DNA from: Micropterix aruncella
Taxonomy: Eukaryota; Arthropoda; Insecta; Lepidoptera; Micropterigidae
Length of the DNA stretch: 64,000 bases
Direction of reading: 5' to 3'
Assembly (NCBI GenBank): GCA_944548615.1
Contig: OX155964.1
Coordinates: forward strand, 15,984,484-16,048,483
Shown here: positions 11,836 through 22,300 of the stretch, one piece after another
Layout: each line of letters opens with the position of its first letter
How positions within the stretch are numbered: position 1 is the first letter of the stretch
The notes under the pieces: model-generated
What the model saw: the letters and a program-made list of their open reading frames with translations, nothing else
The model's database searches: none
What the model was told of the DNA's origin: nothing
Translations under genes and position numbers: made by a program

Positions 11836-12110
11836 TCAAATTCAAATTCAAAATTCCGTATTAAACCTATAAAGTTACACATATTTTAGTTGCAAAGCCA
11901 TCCTAACTAGGCCTCGCCTGTACTAAGGTAGGCTTGATGTAAAAGAATATAGAGTGGTTTACGTAACTTGCTATATTTTTTACTTTATATACATAGCGTG
12001 TAATAAATAAAAATAATATATTAAAAAGAAGATGTATACAAGTAATAGTTTGACTGTTGTGTTCACTAATTTTAATAATATTTTCGGTCCAGGCATGCAT
12101 AAGTAGACAA
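11836..12110 (-). repeat. LINE 3' end fragment (TTCAAA-tailed family), copy 1
   Basis: Starts with TTCAAATTCAAATTC, which is the reverse complement of a repeated 3' tail. It contains CTAACTAGGCCTCGCC and GTACTAAGGTAGGC. The same core appears at 13866-14150 and 55740-56120. No coding sequence is retained. Confidence 0.55.
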
Positions 12111-12890
12111 AAATAAATGGTAAACTTTAAAGTACAGGCCCTCGGTCTAGTTAGGCAGCATGGGTAATATATGAGTATTTTTTGGTGTTATAAATTATGT
12201 TTAGGCAATAATGTGTAGTCCAATTATGCCTGCACAATGTTTACCTTTAAATTTGTTAAAAAAAGATATAATATAAATAAAAAGTAAATACCACATAATT
12301 TTGATAATCTCTGAAACAAGATTAAAAGAGGAGGATACTCTAAAATGAGGGAAATATTCCCGATTGGGACGGTAAACATGTGGGAGTATGGCCAAATGCT
12401 CTTCTCGCTTTCGTGTGGGAAAGATTTTCGCAGTCTGCCAAGCTGCAGATGAAGCCAAGAATATAATATCGTATGTGGGAGTATGTATCGCGCAAAGTTG
12501 GAGCACGCAGTAACGTGGCTCCGCTGTCAGCACTTTGACTCCAACCAGGGAAACTTTTCTTGAAGCTTTAAGATAATTACGTATAAGGAACGTACAGGAA
12601 TCCTGGCACCATAGATATTATTACCTAGTTCGCTCCATTTTGTTAAATTAATCAATTTATACAATTACGTGTAGTGTATTACATTTTCCCGTGCTTAAAA
12701 GCTCCTAAATAAATTTAGATTTGGCCCCACCTACAACGCGATCGCTCTGTCATCACAGATAATATGCGATGTCATCTAGGCGAAAGTACTAGTTACTTTT
12801 GTATGATAAAATATCTCATAAGTATTTAGCCTGATTATCTCTACGGCTTCCGCTTTGTGATTTGATTGTGAAATGGTTTTAAATTTATGT
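12111..12890. other. Non-coding stretch
   Basis: A minus-strand frame of 110 codons at 12201-12533 has no recognisable domain. Nothing else is seen. Confidence 0.4.
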
Positions 12891-13612
12891 CCCTAATGGT
12901 TCCATGCAGCTTGGGTAGTGTTAGCCAAAAATCTATGTCATCTGTCCTGCTCAACTCAAGGTTCAACTCCTATCTGGCAGCCTCCTCGATGAGGAGCTTA
13001 CCCTGTCAGGGCCGCTGTGAGCTTCTGCCACCGCTGTAATCCTGCAGTCGGAGGCGGTTAGGATCAGAAGATCGCAGATTCGGGGGAATACCTCGGACGG
13101 AACTAGGCAGTTAATGCACCATCCGGTTTGTTAGGTGTTGAATGTCCAGCTGGCGAATAACCAGAGAGGTCTGGAGACGTATGTTTCCTAGGACATCGGA
13201 GGGTAGTTGTCGACCTGACGTCTTCAACCCTTGAATCGATCCGTCGGCCCACTTATCACGACTGACCATGGCGGGTTAAGCGCGTAGCGGTCCGCAATAT
13301 ATCCAAATTGAATAACCGCTTACGTCAGGTAAAGGCCGCGCAAGCGACCTCAAAACCGTGGCCAGACCGGAAGATGAAGAAATCCGGCCAAATCTGGTAG
13401 TAAGGGCTTGAGGTTGGCCCGCTGAGTTCACATTCCAGTACCTCGCGGCAAAGCGTCGACTTCTTACGGGTATGTTGGCAGAGCTAGACTGTGGAATGTG
13501 CTGTCCCTGAGTCTCTGTGAAATCACTTCACGGCTGAAAGAACGATCTATATATCGTTATAACAGCCTGAGGTGTCGGGTTCGCCTGTTGCAGATGACAG
13601 CTTCGGAGTGTC
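12891..13612 (+). repeat. GC-rich retroposon family, near-full copy 2
   Basis: Begins with CTAATGGTTCCATGCAGCTT, aligning to the 5' end of the copy at 45412. It ends with TTGCAGATGACAGCTTCGGA, like the other copies' 3' ends. Length is about 720 bp with no ORF. The internal block from GGAGGGTAGTTGTCGACCTG matches copy 1. No clear flanking duplication remains, so this copy is probably older. Confidence 0.8.
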
Positions 13613-13865
13613 GGTTGAGTATGTAACGGCGTTTGAGTATGCACGAGTGCATAATGATTACATCTTCAGGTCTTTTATTTATTTTTAAAATTTCCAATTC
13701 AGACTTTACGCCTTAAACTAATGTTTCTGAGCGGTACAAAAAGGGTAAGGTAATTATATAAAAGATGTTACGGGGAATAAAGATCAGTAAAGGACTACCT
13801 TTATCCAGCCCTATATAATACTTCGATTTCAACTCTTTAAAGGTAGGTAAACATCCCATGGGTTG

Positions 13866-14150
13866 ATTCAAATTCAAATTCAAATTCAAATTCTTTATTT
13901 TACAAAAAATCATAATATCAGTTACAAGTAAATTAAACCTAACCTAACTGGATCGTACGAGACGTCCGCACTAAGGTAGGCTCAGATTCGTATAATTAAG
14001 TACTGCCTAATGCTAAATAAAAAAATACGTTGAAGAATGCCGTGAAAAATAAAATCAAGTAAACTAAAATTTTAGTAAAAAATAAAATTTCAAGTGATAA
14101 TAATAATATAAAGAACAAAAAACATGCCAATCATAAATATATGGTAGGTG
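13866..14150 (-). repeat. LINE 3' end fragment (TTCAAA-tailed family), copy 2
   Basis: Four AAATTC units are followed by CCTAACTGGATCGTACGAGA and CACTAAGGTAGGCTC, parallel to 11836 and 55740. It lies just downstream, in minus-strand sense, of the LINE-B remnant and could belong to it or be independent. Confidence 0.5.
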
Positions 14151-14176
14151 AATAATAATGTGTTACGAATGGTAAG

Positions 14177-14612
14177 TTAGCTAGAAATAAAGCAAATTAG
14201 TTTTTCAGTTTCTTTCCTTCCCTGTGTGATCAACCAGTGTGTTAGTATTCTTTTGTTTATATTTATTTTTATATGTATACCTTGAGTATAAATGCCGGGT
14301 ATATCCTTAGTTTTATTGAACAACGACGGTGCCAAGTATATAAAATGTATCTGTGCATGGGTACTATTCAGTTTGCCAACTCTCCACAACTCTCTGGTGC
14401 AACTCTTAACAGCGCCTTCTGAGCTTTAATACGTGGATCGAGGTGTGATAATGCTGCACCGCCCCAACCAAGAATCCCATATGATATAATGCTGTATGCA
14501 AGCGCGTAATAGACAACTTTTAGTAACGGTTTCGACATTACGTTACGTAGAAGTTTAAAGGTATGAATGAGTTTGCGAATTTTAGCCGCTGTGTTGTAGA
14601 TATTTATTTTTA
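14177..14612 (-). pseudogene. LINE-B ORF2 C-terminal part (outermost layer of the nest)
   Basis: On the minus strand, 14612 to 14379 reads as one frame with YNTAAKIRKLIHTFKLLRNV, then YYALAYSIISYGILGWGG and HLDPRIKAQKALLR. This is the conserved post-RT segment of a Jockey/R1-like LINE. It reaches a TGA near 14367. The tail continues in another frame (14177-14389, containing APSLFNKTKD and LTHWLITQGRKE), so a frameshift is present. Its upstream half lies 7.3 kb away at 21881-22300, separated by the inserted elements described below. Confidence 0.8.
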
Positions 14613-14737
14613 TTATTTTTTTAAATTTATTTATTTTTGTTTAATCACTTATTACTAATCAACATAACAGTAAAACCAAGGCATTGAAAAGTAAAATTAA
14701 TAAAGATATTACCATAACTATACAAATAGAATGACAC
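14613..14737 (-). repeat. LINE-A copy 1, 3' end half
   Basis: Minus-strand sequence from TCATTCTATTTGTATAGTTA to an AAT-rich tail matches the 3' UTR of the complete-ended LINE-A copy 2 (19540-19649). It is the downstream half of the LINE-A whose ORF fragment is at 20809-21880. The DNA transposon 14742-20804 separates the two halves. Confidence 0.85.
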
Positions 14738-14741
14738 TTAT

Positions 14742-14773
14742 CGATGGCATAGAACGCAGATGTGGTAAGTACA
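14742..14773 (+). repeat. Left terminal inverted repeat of the DNA transposon
   Basis: Begins CGATGGCATAGAACGCAGAT and continues into GTGGTAAGTACA. It pairs with 20773-20804. The preceding four bases are TTAT. Confidence 0.85.
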
Positions 14774-14837
14774 CTTTTTGTCAAAATTGAGTTAAGTACA
14801 CAGAGTTGGTCGTTGTAACTTAAATTTTGTTGCGTAC

Positions 14838-14988
14838 AAATGTGGTAAGCGTATGTTGTCCCAGTTATGATTTACTAATGTATCAAATGTGGTAAATTGA
14901 TTAAAAATGAAAATTATGTAGGAGTCAATTGTTGCATGTGCCCTTACCCCATTCGACGTGAACAAATTAAATGTACAAATGTGGTATG
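14838..14988 (+). promoter_or_regulatory. Subterminal GTGGTA motif repeats
   Basis: ACAAATGTGGTAAG at 14837-14850, CAAATGTGGTAAA at 14884-14896 and ACAAATGTGGTATG at 14975-14988 repeat the inner part of the TIR. Two more lie near the right end (20541-20554 and 20571-20584). Such subterminal repeats usually bind the transposase; that role is inferred. Confidence 0.6.
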
Positions 14989-15879
14989 TGGCACTTTGTA
15001 TATTTTGCCACCTTAACTGACAACCCAGACGTTCTGTCAACATTTCACTTGTCACTTTGGTGAATCGGTTAGTTGGTTTCCGTGTAATTTTATTGTAAAT
15101 TCAAGTGCCTTTTAGTAAAAAGAAGGGAAATATGGTTAGACGAGGACGTTTTTTGGTTGAACTTGCATGTGAGGAATCAGGGACTGGTAACTATCTGAAT
15201 AAATTACTAAAAATAAATTAAATAAAAATTATATTGGAAGAATATCGGGCTTTAAGTGATACCACCAAACAAAAGCAATATTTATCATCACTAATTACCA
15301 TTGGTGATGTTGTTCGACAAAATGCTTAAATCCCTAAGAAACTATCGAAACAATATAATTTCAGGGCACCAGGAGGAGCATTGATAAAAGTTTCTACAAA
15401 GTTTTTATGCAATACATTATCGATTAATCACAGGATATTAGACACTTTGATAGTGTCAAGTACTGCCACATATTCGAGTAACGACAAAAGAGCAGGCAAG
15501 AAACCAGCCACTGCTACATCAGTGAGCAATATTGCAGCTGTTAAATCTCACATTGACTCATTCCCACGGATGGAATCTCATTGCTCCAGGCGTGACAGCA
15601 AGAAATTATATTTGGTCTCTGATTTAAATATAAGCATTATGTATCGTTTGTACAAAAAACAAATTCAAGAAATGCTACCAGTGCCCTATTATGTTTATAA
15701 GGATATTTTTCATTCATATGATCCAGCATTAAGCTTTTATCAGCCAAAAAAAGGATTAGTGTACAAAATGTAATGCATATAATGCCTCATCAAATAAAGA
15801 TGACTCGAAAGATTAATGGGCAGCACATAAAGCCAGAGAAAATGCATCAATGAAAATGAAACAATGTGAAAAAAATACG

Positions 15880-16475
15880 TGTGGCACTCGGGGACTGCCG
15901 CGGTAAAGCTATTGCATAGCATTTTTAACAACTTATGCAATTATAATTATTTATTTATTTTATTTTTTCTGATATCAGGTAACTGCCCTCTATCGGAAAA
16001 CGTTGAAATTATTTCGAATCATTTGCGGCTGCGGAAGAAAATGATTCGGAATAATTTAAACGTCTTCCGATAGAGCGCCGCGCACGATTTTTTTATTCGA
16101 TAAAGCAAAAAACGGATTATTCAAAAAAATCGTAGGTAAAAAGATAGATAATTAAATTATCTTTAAAATGGTGCAGGTTTCATAATAATACGCCAGATAG
16201 TATTTGCGTAGTAGTCGTTTTTGTGTTCGGTTAGACCTAATTTCACAAATTAATTACACTATGTAATATAAGCAAAATCTAAAATATTCAAAGCTAAGAA
16301 TATTAGGAAAATGTTCTTGTTTAACATATATTTTTTTCGAATCGTAAGCAGTACTCGTTTAGACGTAATTATCAGTTTAAAATCATTCATTTTCGTTAAG
16401 AAATTTCTTCATTCGGTCGCCGCGCTGGCCTAGGCCCGCGATAAAAGCTATGCAATAGCTTAAAAAATTAAGGCA
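15880..16475. mobile_element. MITE-like insertion inside the transposase gene
   Basis: About 590 bp interrupts the transposase between the EKC/KMKQCEK segment and KIKAQENHGKTF. Its ends carry inverted AGCTATTGCATAGC-type sequence (about 15906-15920 and 16448-16463) beside GC-rich caps, and it contains a perfect-looking hairpin (15988-16075). It has no ORF. The exact boundaries and duplication are uncertain. Confidence 0.6.
15988..16075. repeat. Hairpin with about 40 bp arms
   Basis: CTCTATCGGAAAACGTT at the left is mirrored by AACGTCTTCCGATAGAG at the right, with AAATTATTTCGAATCATTT against its near-complement inside. The loop is short. It may itself be a small foldback element inserted in the MITE. 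Confidence 0.75.
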
Positions 16476-16767
16476 CAAGAGAATCATGGTAAAACATTCA
16501 GATTGGTTTCGTTTAACTTGCAAAGTATATTGACTCCCATTTGTAGATGATTCTGCTATTTATTACAAGATAAAATTGAATGCATATAATTTCACAATAT
16601 ATGAAAACCATTCCAGATGGTTACTGCTACTTATGGGATGAATGTAAATCTCAGAAAGGCAGCAATGAAATAGGCACCTGTTTTTTAAATATTTGGAGTC
16701 ATTGCCTGACACCGTGACTCATTTTCTTCTTTCTCTGACACATATGGAGGCCAAAACAGAAATGAAC

Positions 16768-19649
16768 CGATGCGGAGGTTTGCTCGACTGCAAATTTTAC
16801 TCTTTATCGTAAAGATAGACAAACTTTTGCAGGCGGGGTATTCCTCGCCGTGAGGAACTCCATCTTATCGTATCGCATACCTAGCTATGAAACTGATGGT
16901 GAAGTATTGTGTGTGAAAGTTATATATAGAAATGTACCTGTATTCTTTTTTGTAGTTTACTTTTCCCCTAAAACCGCTGATGAAGTATACATGTCTTTTT
17001 TAAATAAAGTAGAAGAACTTTTTGTTGCAGATAGGTTAAAAAATATTTGTATTATTGGCGATTTTAATCTGTTTTCTGCGTCGCAACATGTAAATAAATA
17101 TTTTGATTACTTTTTATCTTTATGTAACTTTAAGCAACATAATAATATTTTAAATTCTAATAATCGATGTCTAGATCTGGTGCTCTCGAATTTCCAACCT
17201 GATACCGTTACGGTATCCGAAGCCTCGATAGAGTTGGTGCGAGCTGACGGCTATCATCCGCCGATTGATGTGAGCATTGTACTGCGCCCAGCGCGTACGC
17301 ATATTCAGCCGAGCGACAATCAAAAGTATAGCCCTACTAGTGGTAATTGTCTATTCCGGAATGAATGGAACTTTAAAAATTGTAATTTTACTCAGTTGTA
17401 CACTTTTTTTGAAAATTTTGATTGGAAATTACTATACGATTTAAGTAACGCTAACGATTGCGTTGATTATCTCTATAGTGTCATCTACAATTGTTTCGAT
17501 AGCTGCATTCCAAGCAAAAAACGGACTGCATTGACCAATAGGTATATTTATCCTAAATGGTTTAATGGCGACATTATCCGTGACATTCAATCGAAGTCGT
17601 ATCATCACAAGTGCTGGAAGCGGACCGGTTCTCAGTTTCACAGGGAGCTTTTCGAAACTTTGCGGTGTAGAGTTAAGCATAAAATAAAAGACTCTTCCAA
17701 TTTGTATATGCACAATATTGAGACGTCTATCCGAGAAGATAGTTCACGCTTTTGGGAATATGTTCGTAGTCAGCGAACTGCTGGTGGGGTACCCCTGAAT
17801 GTGGTCTATAATGAGGCTACATATTCGGGTGCTGCAGCCGCTGATGTTTTTGCGAATTACTTCTCATCAGTGTTTCTACCGAACATACCGGCCTTAGACG
17901 CTGTCGCCGCTGAAGCGACTATTATGTCGAGTGACGCAAATTCTTCATGCGTCAACGTCCACAGTATCACTAAAGATGATATTCGGTTTGCAATACGCAA
18001 GCTGAAATCAGTCCGCACTATTGGACCTGATGGAGTTCCTCCTTATGTTATTAAAGCATGTTGTGAGTCTTTTATACAACCCCTGATGTATATATTTAAC
18101 AGATCGTTGGAATCTGCAGTATACCCCTATAAGTGGAAGATATCTAGAGTAGCTCCAATACCAAAAAGTGGCGATAAGGTGCAGGTTGATAATTACAGGC
18201 CGATTGCAGTGTTATCAGCCTTTCCTAAGCTTTTCGAGACGATTCTTCACCGAGAAATTTATACCCAACTATGCGGTACACTATCGGATGCCCAACACGG
18301 GTTCCGTCCTAATCGTTCCACAACTACCAACCTATCCGTTTTTACAGATTATGTTACTGATGAGTTGGATAGCACCTCAAGGGGACAAGTGGATGTCGTG
18401 TATTTGGATTTCAAGAAGGCCTTTGACAGAGTCGACAACGATGCGTTACTCCGAGAACTGGCTGCTGCTGGATTCTCGAGTAAACTGTTGAAACTTTTCG
18501 CAGATTACTTGGGGGGCCGCCAGCAATTCGTTAAATTTGGCAATTTTGAATCCAAACTATACAACACTCAATCGGGGGTTAGCCAAGGATCAAACTTAGG
18601 GCCTTTGTTATTCAACTTATTTGTTAATAATCTGAGTAAAGTAGTCACATCTGCACGTTGTCTAATGTTTGCTGATGACGTCAAATTGTTTTTATCAACT
18701 GGAAGTGCTGAGGCCTGCGAGCTCTTCCAGCGTGATATTGATGCAGTTTATGCATGGAGCCAAGCTCGTAACCTTCCCTTCAATATTAACAAATGTGCAG
18801 TGATGACATACACAAGATCGCCTGATCATCTGATGTATGATTACCCCATCGCTGGATGTGTGCTTCCCAGAGTTACTGAAGTCAAGGACTTGGGAGTTTT
18901 TTTCGACCCCAAGTTAAACTTCAAGGAACATATTAGACAACTATCTACAACTTCTTTCAAGCTTCTAGGGTTTGTAATACGGCAATCCAAACACTTCAAT
19001 AATATTCGGGTTATGCGCACGTTGTACAACTCGATTGTTAGAAGTCGCATGGAAACGAATGCACCTATTTGGAATCCACATGAAGATACTTATACCCTCA
19101 TGCTGGAAAAGGTACAGAAGTGTTTTTTGAGATTTCTGTACTTCAAGCAGTACGGATATTATCCATTTTTGTATCCGACTGCATTTATCACAGGCATGGT
19201 TGGCTATAATTCTCTCTGTCTCAGAAGAGAAATGCTGACCATGTCCTATGTTTTCAATCTAATTCGTGGTAAAACTGATAACCCTAGCTTACTAGCAAAG
19301 GTGGATCTATTCATACCAAATAATTATCTCCGTACTCGATCGCACCATCTTTTCGCGGAGCCGTTCTCGCGCACTAACCTTACGAGGTGGAACTTGTTGG
19401 CGCGTGCTTTGCGGCGCTTAAATGAAATTCACTCGATGGCACCAGATTTCGATATTTTTACCGCCAACCCTCACTTGTTTAAATTGCAAGCTATTAATTA
19501 TTTATTTTTACATGATAGCTAGTATTATACGTATCATTCTATTTGTATAGTTATGGTAATATCTTTATTAATTTTACTTTTCAATGCATTGGTTTTACTG
19601 TTATGTTGATGAGTAATAACTGAATAAACAAAAATAATAAATAATAAAT
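16768..19649 (+). mobile_element. LINE-A copy 2, 5'-truncated, nested in the DNA transposon
   Basis: The element is bounded by AAATGAAC at 16760-16767 and 19650-19657, an 8 bp target duplication. It starts inside the endonuclease domain, so it is 5'-truncated. It ends in an (AAT)n-type tail at about 19635-19649. Flanking transposase sequence rejoins across it. The single ORF is uninterrupted, which suggests a recent insertion. Confidence 0.85.
16769..19522 (+). CDS. LINE-A endonuclease (partial) and reverse transcriptase ORF2
   Basis: Open from the truncation point at 16769 (first ATG 16850, 890 codons) to TAG at 19520. The N-terminal part is the end of an apurinic-type endonuclease: GGVFLAVRNSI before the first ATG, then IIGDFN near residue 70 and GYHPP, retaining the catalytic histidine, near 131. 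The reverse transcriptase follows: PKSGDKVQVDNYRP, YLDFKKAFD at 518, GVSQGSNLGPLLF at 576 and the catalytic FADD at 607-610. The C-terminal post-RT region follows to the end. All RT motifs are intact. The protein would nick DNA and copy its own RNA in place, but the missing EN N-terminus should prevent autonomous activity. Motifs fit the Jockey/CR1 group; the exact clade is not decided. Confidence 0.9.
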   Translation, partial: DAEVCSTANFTLYRKDRQTFAGGVFLAVRNSILSYRIPSYETDGEVLCVKVIYRNVPVFFFVVYFSPKTADEVYMSFLNKVEELFVADRLKNICIIGDFNLFSASQHVNKYFDYFLSLCNFKQHNNILNSNNRCLDLVLSNFQPDTVTVSEASIELVRADGYHPPIDVSIVLRPARTHIQPSDNQKYSPTSGNCLFRNEWNFKNCNFTQLYTFFENFDWKLLYDLSNANDCVDYLYSVIYNCFDSCIPSKKRTALTNRYIYPKWFNGDIIRDIQSKSYHHKCWKRTGSQFHRELFETLRCRVKHKIKDSSNLYMHNIETSIREDSSRFWEYVRSQRTAGGVPLNVVYNEATYSGAAAADVFANYFSSVFLPNIPALDAVAAEATIMSSDANSSCVNVHSITKDDIRFAIRKLKSVRTIGPDGVPPYVIKACCESFIQPLMYIFNRSLESAVYPYKWKISRVAPIPKSGDKVQVDNYRPIAVLSAFPKLFETILHREIYTQLCGTLSDAQHGFRPNRSTTTNLSVFTDYVTDELDSTSRGQVDVVYLDFKKAFDRVDNDALLRELAAAGFSSKLLKLFADYLGGRQQFVKFGNFESKLYNTQSGVSQGSNLGPLLFNLFVNNLSKVVTSARCLMFADDVKLFLSTGSAEACELFQRDIDAVYAWSQARNLPFNINKCAVMTYTRSPDHLMYDYPIAGCVLPRVTEVKDLGVFFDPKLNFKEHIRQLSTTSFKLLGFVIRQSKHFNNIRVMRTLYNSIVRSRMETNAPIWNPHEDTYTLMLEKVQKCFLRFLYFKQYGYYPFLYPTAFITGMVGYNSLCLRREMLTMSYVFNLIRGKTDNPSLLAKVDLFIPNNYLRTRSHHLFAEPFSRTNLTRWNLLARALRRLNEIHSMAPDFDIFTANPHLFKLQAINYLFLHDS

Positions 19650-19657
19650 AAATGAAC

Positions 19658-20772
19658 ATGTCTGTGCTGCAATATTATATGCTCTGAATAATTTAAGCCA
19701 CCTTTAGACAATATATCTCAAGTACATGGAATCTGGGCATTCTTATTAGAGGCAGATGCCATGCATGCCACAATAGAAAGGGCTAGAAAACATTAAAAAA
19801 AATAAATCACACAGGCCTTCCTAATTTCTGCTACTAGAATAAATCCAAACCCATATATGTATTGTAAATGTTTTGACTAACAGTGACTTTTACGATTTTA
19901 ATTTATTAACCAATCAAGTAGTACACAATACTACATAAAATAATGACAAAAACACTGTGAATTGGCTGAAAATTAAATGGCTGCGATTTACCAAAACTAA
20001 GCCCAATATTATTATGTACAAATATGACCTCGATAAAGAATACTTCATGAAAATTAATATTAACCAAAAAAAGAAATGCTAAGGTAAAAAGAAAAAATTG
20101 TGTTTCCTTCTCTGCTAAATGATTGTGATTTGTAATCATAGTTTTAACTTACAGGCAGCGGATTGGCAGCAAGATATAATATTAAATAAGGCATACAATT
20201 AAACATTGACTATCACAGAAGCCAAGAAGAAGGACTTATTGTCTCTACTTGATGGTTAAGTAATCCCACAGGATTATGAATATTTTTATCATTCTCTGCC
20301 TTCAAGTTCCCGCATCTTTAGATGAGTGGATTCTAAAGATGAGGAATAAAATTTGAGTTGTTTTTGTTAATTAGGTAAACCCACTTAGTTTAAAAAACCC
20401 ACAGATTAATCTTGCATAGAACTATCCATGCTTGTTTAATAACTTCTATGTACTTTACTAAACTTATTTAATTATTTTTCAATTCTAAAAAGGTATTTTT
20501 TTCATGTTCTTCTTTTAAAAGAAACTGATATCAGAAGCAGACAATTGTGGTATGTACAATAGAGCAGTAGACAGAAGTGGTAAGTGCACACCTATAGGTA
20601 ATTAATTCAAATTTCAGCATCCATATTCTACTTTTATTATTCTAATTACCTATATTGTGTTAGCCAATGAACTAGTTTACAGTATATAGAAATATAGGAG
20701 CTATAATAATAAAATCTTAAAAGTACCAGATATCCAAACTTTAAAATTGCTTTCCTGTAAAATGTATACCAT
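19658..20772 (+). other. Right-hand internal part of the DNA transposon
   Basis: Holds the C-terminal transposase pieces to about 20350, then AT-rich sequence with two subterminal GTGGTA motifs (20541-20584). No independent gene is seen. Confidence 0.6.
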
Positions 20773-20804
20773 TGCACATACCACATCTGCATTCTATGCC
20801 ATCG
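20773..20804 (-). repeat. Right terminal inverted repeat of the DNA transposon
   Basis: Ends ...TCTATGCCATCG at 20804, the reverse complement of the left end. It is followed by TTAT at 20805-20808. Confidence 0.85.
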
Positions 20805-20808
20805 TTAT

Positions 20809-21880
20809 AATACTAGCTATCAGTTTACAACGAATTAGATTGAAAACATAGGACATGGTCAGCATTTCTCTTCTGAGACAGAGAGAATTATAGCCAACCA
20901 TGCCTGTGATAAATGCAGTCGGATACAAAAATGGATATTATCCGTACTGCTTGAAGTACAGAAATCTCAAAAAACACTTCTGTACCTTTTCCAGCATGAG
21001 GGTATAAGTATCATTATGTGGATTCCACATAGCTGCATTCGTTTCCATGCGACTTCTAACAATCGAGTTGTACAACGTGCGCATAAGCCGAATATTATTG
21101 AAGTGCTTGGATTGCCGTATCACAAACCCTAGAAGCTTGAAATAAGTTCTAGATAGTTGTCTAATATGTTCCTTGAAGTTTAACTTGGGGTCGAAAAAAA
21201 CTCCCAAGTCCTTGACTTCAGTAACTCTGGGAAGCACACATCCAGCGATGGAGTAATCATACATCAGATGAGCAGGCGATGTTGTGTATGTCTGCACATT
21301 TGTTAATATTGAAGTGAAGGTTACGAGCTTTGCTCCATGCATAAACTGCATCAATATCATGCTGGAAGAGCTCGCAGGCCTCAGCTCTTCCAGTTGATAA
21401 AAACAATTTGACGTCATCAGCAAACATTAGACAATGTGCAGATGTGACTACTTTACTCAGATTATTAACAAATAAGTTGAATAACAAAGGCCCCAAGTTT
21501 GATCCTTGGCTAACCCCCGATTGAGTGTTATATAGTTTGGATTCAAAATTGCCAAATTTAACGAATTACTGGCGGCCCCCCAAGTAATCTGCGAAAAATT
21601 TCAACAGTTTACTTGAGAATCCAGCAGCAGCCAGTTCTCGGAGTAACGCATCGTTGTCGACTCTGTCAAAAGCCTTCTTGAAATCCAAATACACGACATC
21701 CACTTGTCCCCTTGAGGTGCTATCCAACTCACCAGTAACATAATCTGTAAAAACGGATAGGTTGGTAGTTGTGGAACGATTAGGACGGAACCCGTGTTGG
21801 GCATTCGATACTGTACCGCATAGTTGGGTATGAATTTCTCGGTGGAGAATCGTCTCGAAAAGCTTAGGAAAGGCTGATAA
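20809..21880 (-). pseudogene. LINE-A copy 1, ORF2 half
   Basis: Minus-strand copy of LINE-A corresponding to about 18213-19265 of copy 2, beginning at TTATCAGCCTTTCC (21880). It contains the FADD box (near 21415-21426) and the LGPLLF motif. Stops and a frame change around 21290-21300 and 21560 break it. Near 20830 an internal deletion joins CTAATTCGT to the 3' UTR sequence GATAGCTAGTATTAT, which then meets the DNA transposon's TTAT. It closely resembles copy 2 by eye, so the family was active before and after the transposon arrived. Confidence 0.85.
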
Positions 21881-22300
21881 GACCAGGTCAATCTATTGTC
21901 CAAAGTCAAGCCTAGGTATTTAATCGTGCTCACCTTGTCTAGATTAGAACAAGCACTGATAGTTGATGGACTGTCCTGATACATTTAATATTGATATAAT
22001 TCCTCATTTCTTCTGAAGAGACATCTAGTTCGGCCGCGAAAGTGTTTAAAGGGGGCACCGTATTTAGATATACGGAGAAATAGTCTGCGAATGCTTTGTC
22101 GATCATATCGCCGGTGTGCGCGACAATAACGAGCATAGTTGTTAAAACTGCCAAGGTAGTGGATGGATTGGCTTCTGTCTCCATCCACCTGCACAGAGTA
22201 AGGAAACTGAGATTTATAAACAAATTAAAAGTAGGGACTGCTTTAATCACGGCTATTAGGTAATTTTCAGTCGAGGCTCCAGGGAAAGATCGGGTCATTT
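21881..22300 (-). pseudogene. LINE-B ORF2 upstream half with internal deletion
   Basis: Minus strand: a FADYFSVYLNTVPP segment typical of the linker before RT (about 22090-22050), then an abrupt jump to VSTIKYLGLTLDNRLTW (about 21940-21885), the post-RT block. The RT core between them is deleted. LDNRLTW should be followed by a short histidine-containing stretch and then by YNTAAKIRK, which is exactly what starts at 14612. So this is the other half of LINE-B, split by LINE-A copy 1. No target duplication is visible at that junction. Confidence 0.7.

Larger units (their letters stand above)
15132..20350 (+). pseudogene. DDE-like transposase gene of the DNA transposon, broken
   Basis: Coding pieces appear in order. 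MVRRGRFLVELACEE from 15132 is followed by stops near 15220 and 15326. An open stretch at 15381-15773 carries IDSFPRMESHCSRRDSKKLY and LNISIMYRLYKKQ. At 16485-16767, SFNLQSIL, YNFTIYENHSRW and SDTYGGQNRNE follow. The last is the catalytic-aspartate region common in a large arthropod transposase-like family. After the LINE-A insertion (16768-19649), ESGHS, a DAMHATIERARKH-like segment, WLKIKWLRF-like sequence around 19960-20000 and ITEAKKKDLLSLL near 20210 complete the C-terminus. Several stops and frame changes make it non-functional. The family assignment rests on recalled motif patterns. Confidence 0.75.
14742..20804 (+). mobile_element. DNA transposon with 32 bp TIRs and TTAT target duplication, disrupted by LINE and MITE insertions
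   Basis: Left end 14742-14773 and right end 20773-20804 are inverted repeats starting CGATGGCATAGAA, with 3 mismatches in 32 bp. TTAT flanks both sides directly (14738-14741 and 20805-20808). The flanking sequences join to restore continuous LINE-A 3' sequence, confirming the insertion boundaries. Inside are repeated GTGGTA-containing motifs near both ends and a plus-strand transposase gene broken by stops. Two later insertions account for about 3.5 kb, so the original element was about 2.6 kb. The 4 bp duplication plus this transposase type do not let me name a superfamily with confidence; Sola-like is one possibility. Confidence 0.85.

Noticed and set aside
15960..15986. Second recursive-splice-like junction (GATATCAG|GTAACT)
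   Set aside because: The 5' splice part is weak and it lies inside a young MITE insertion.
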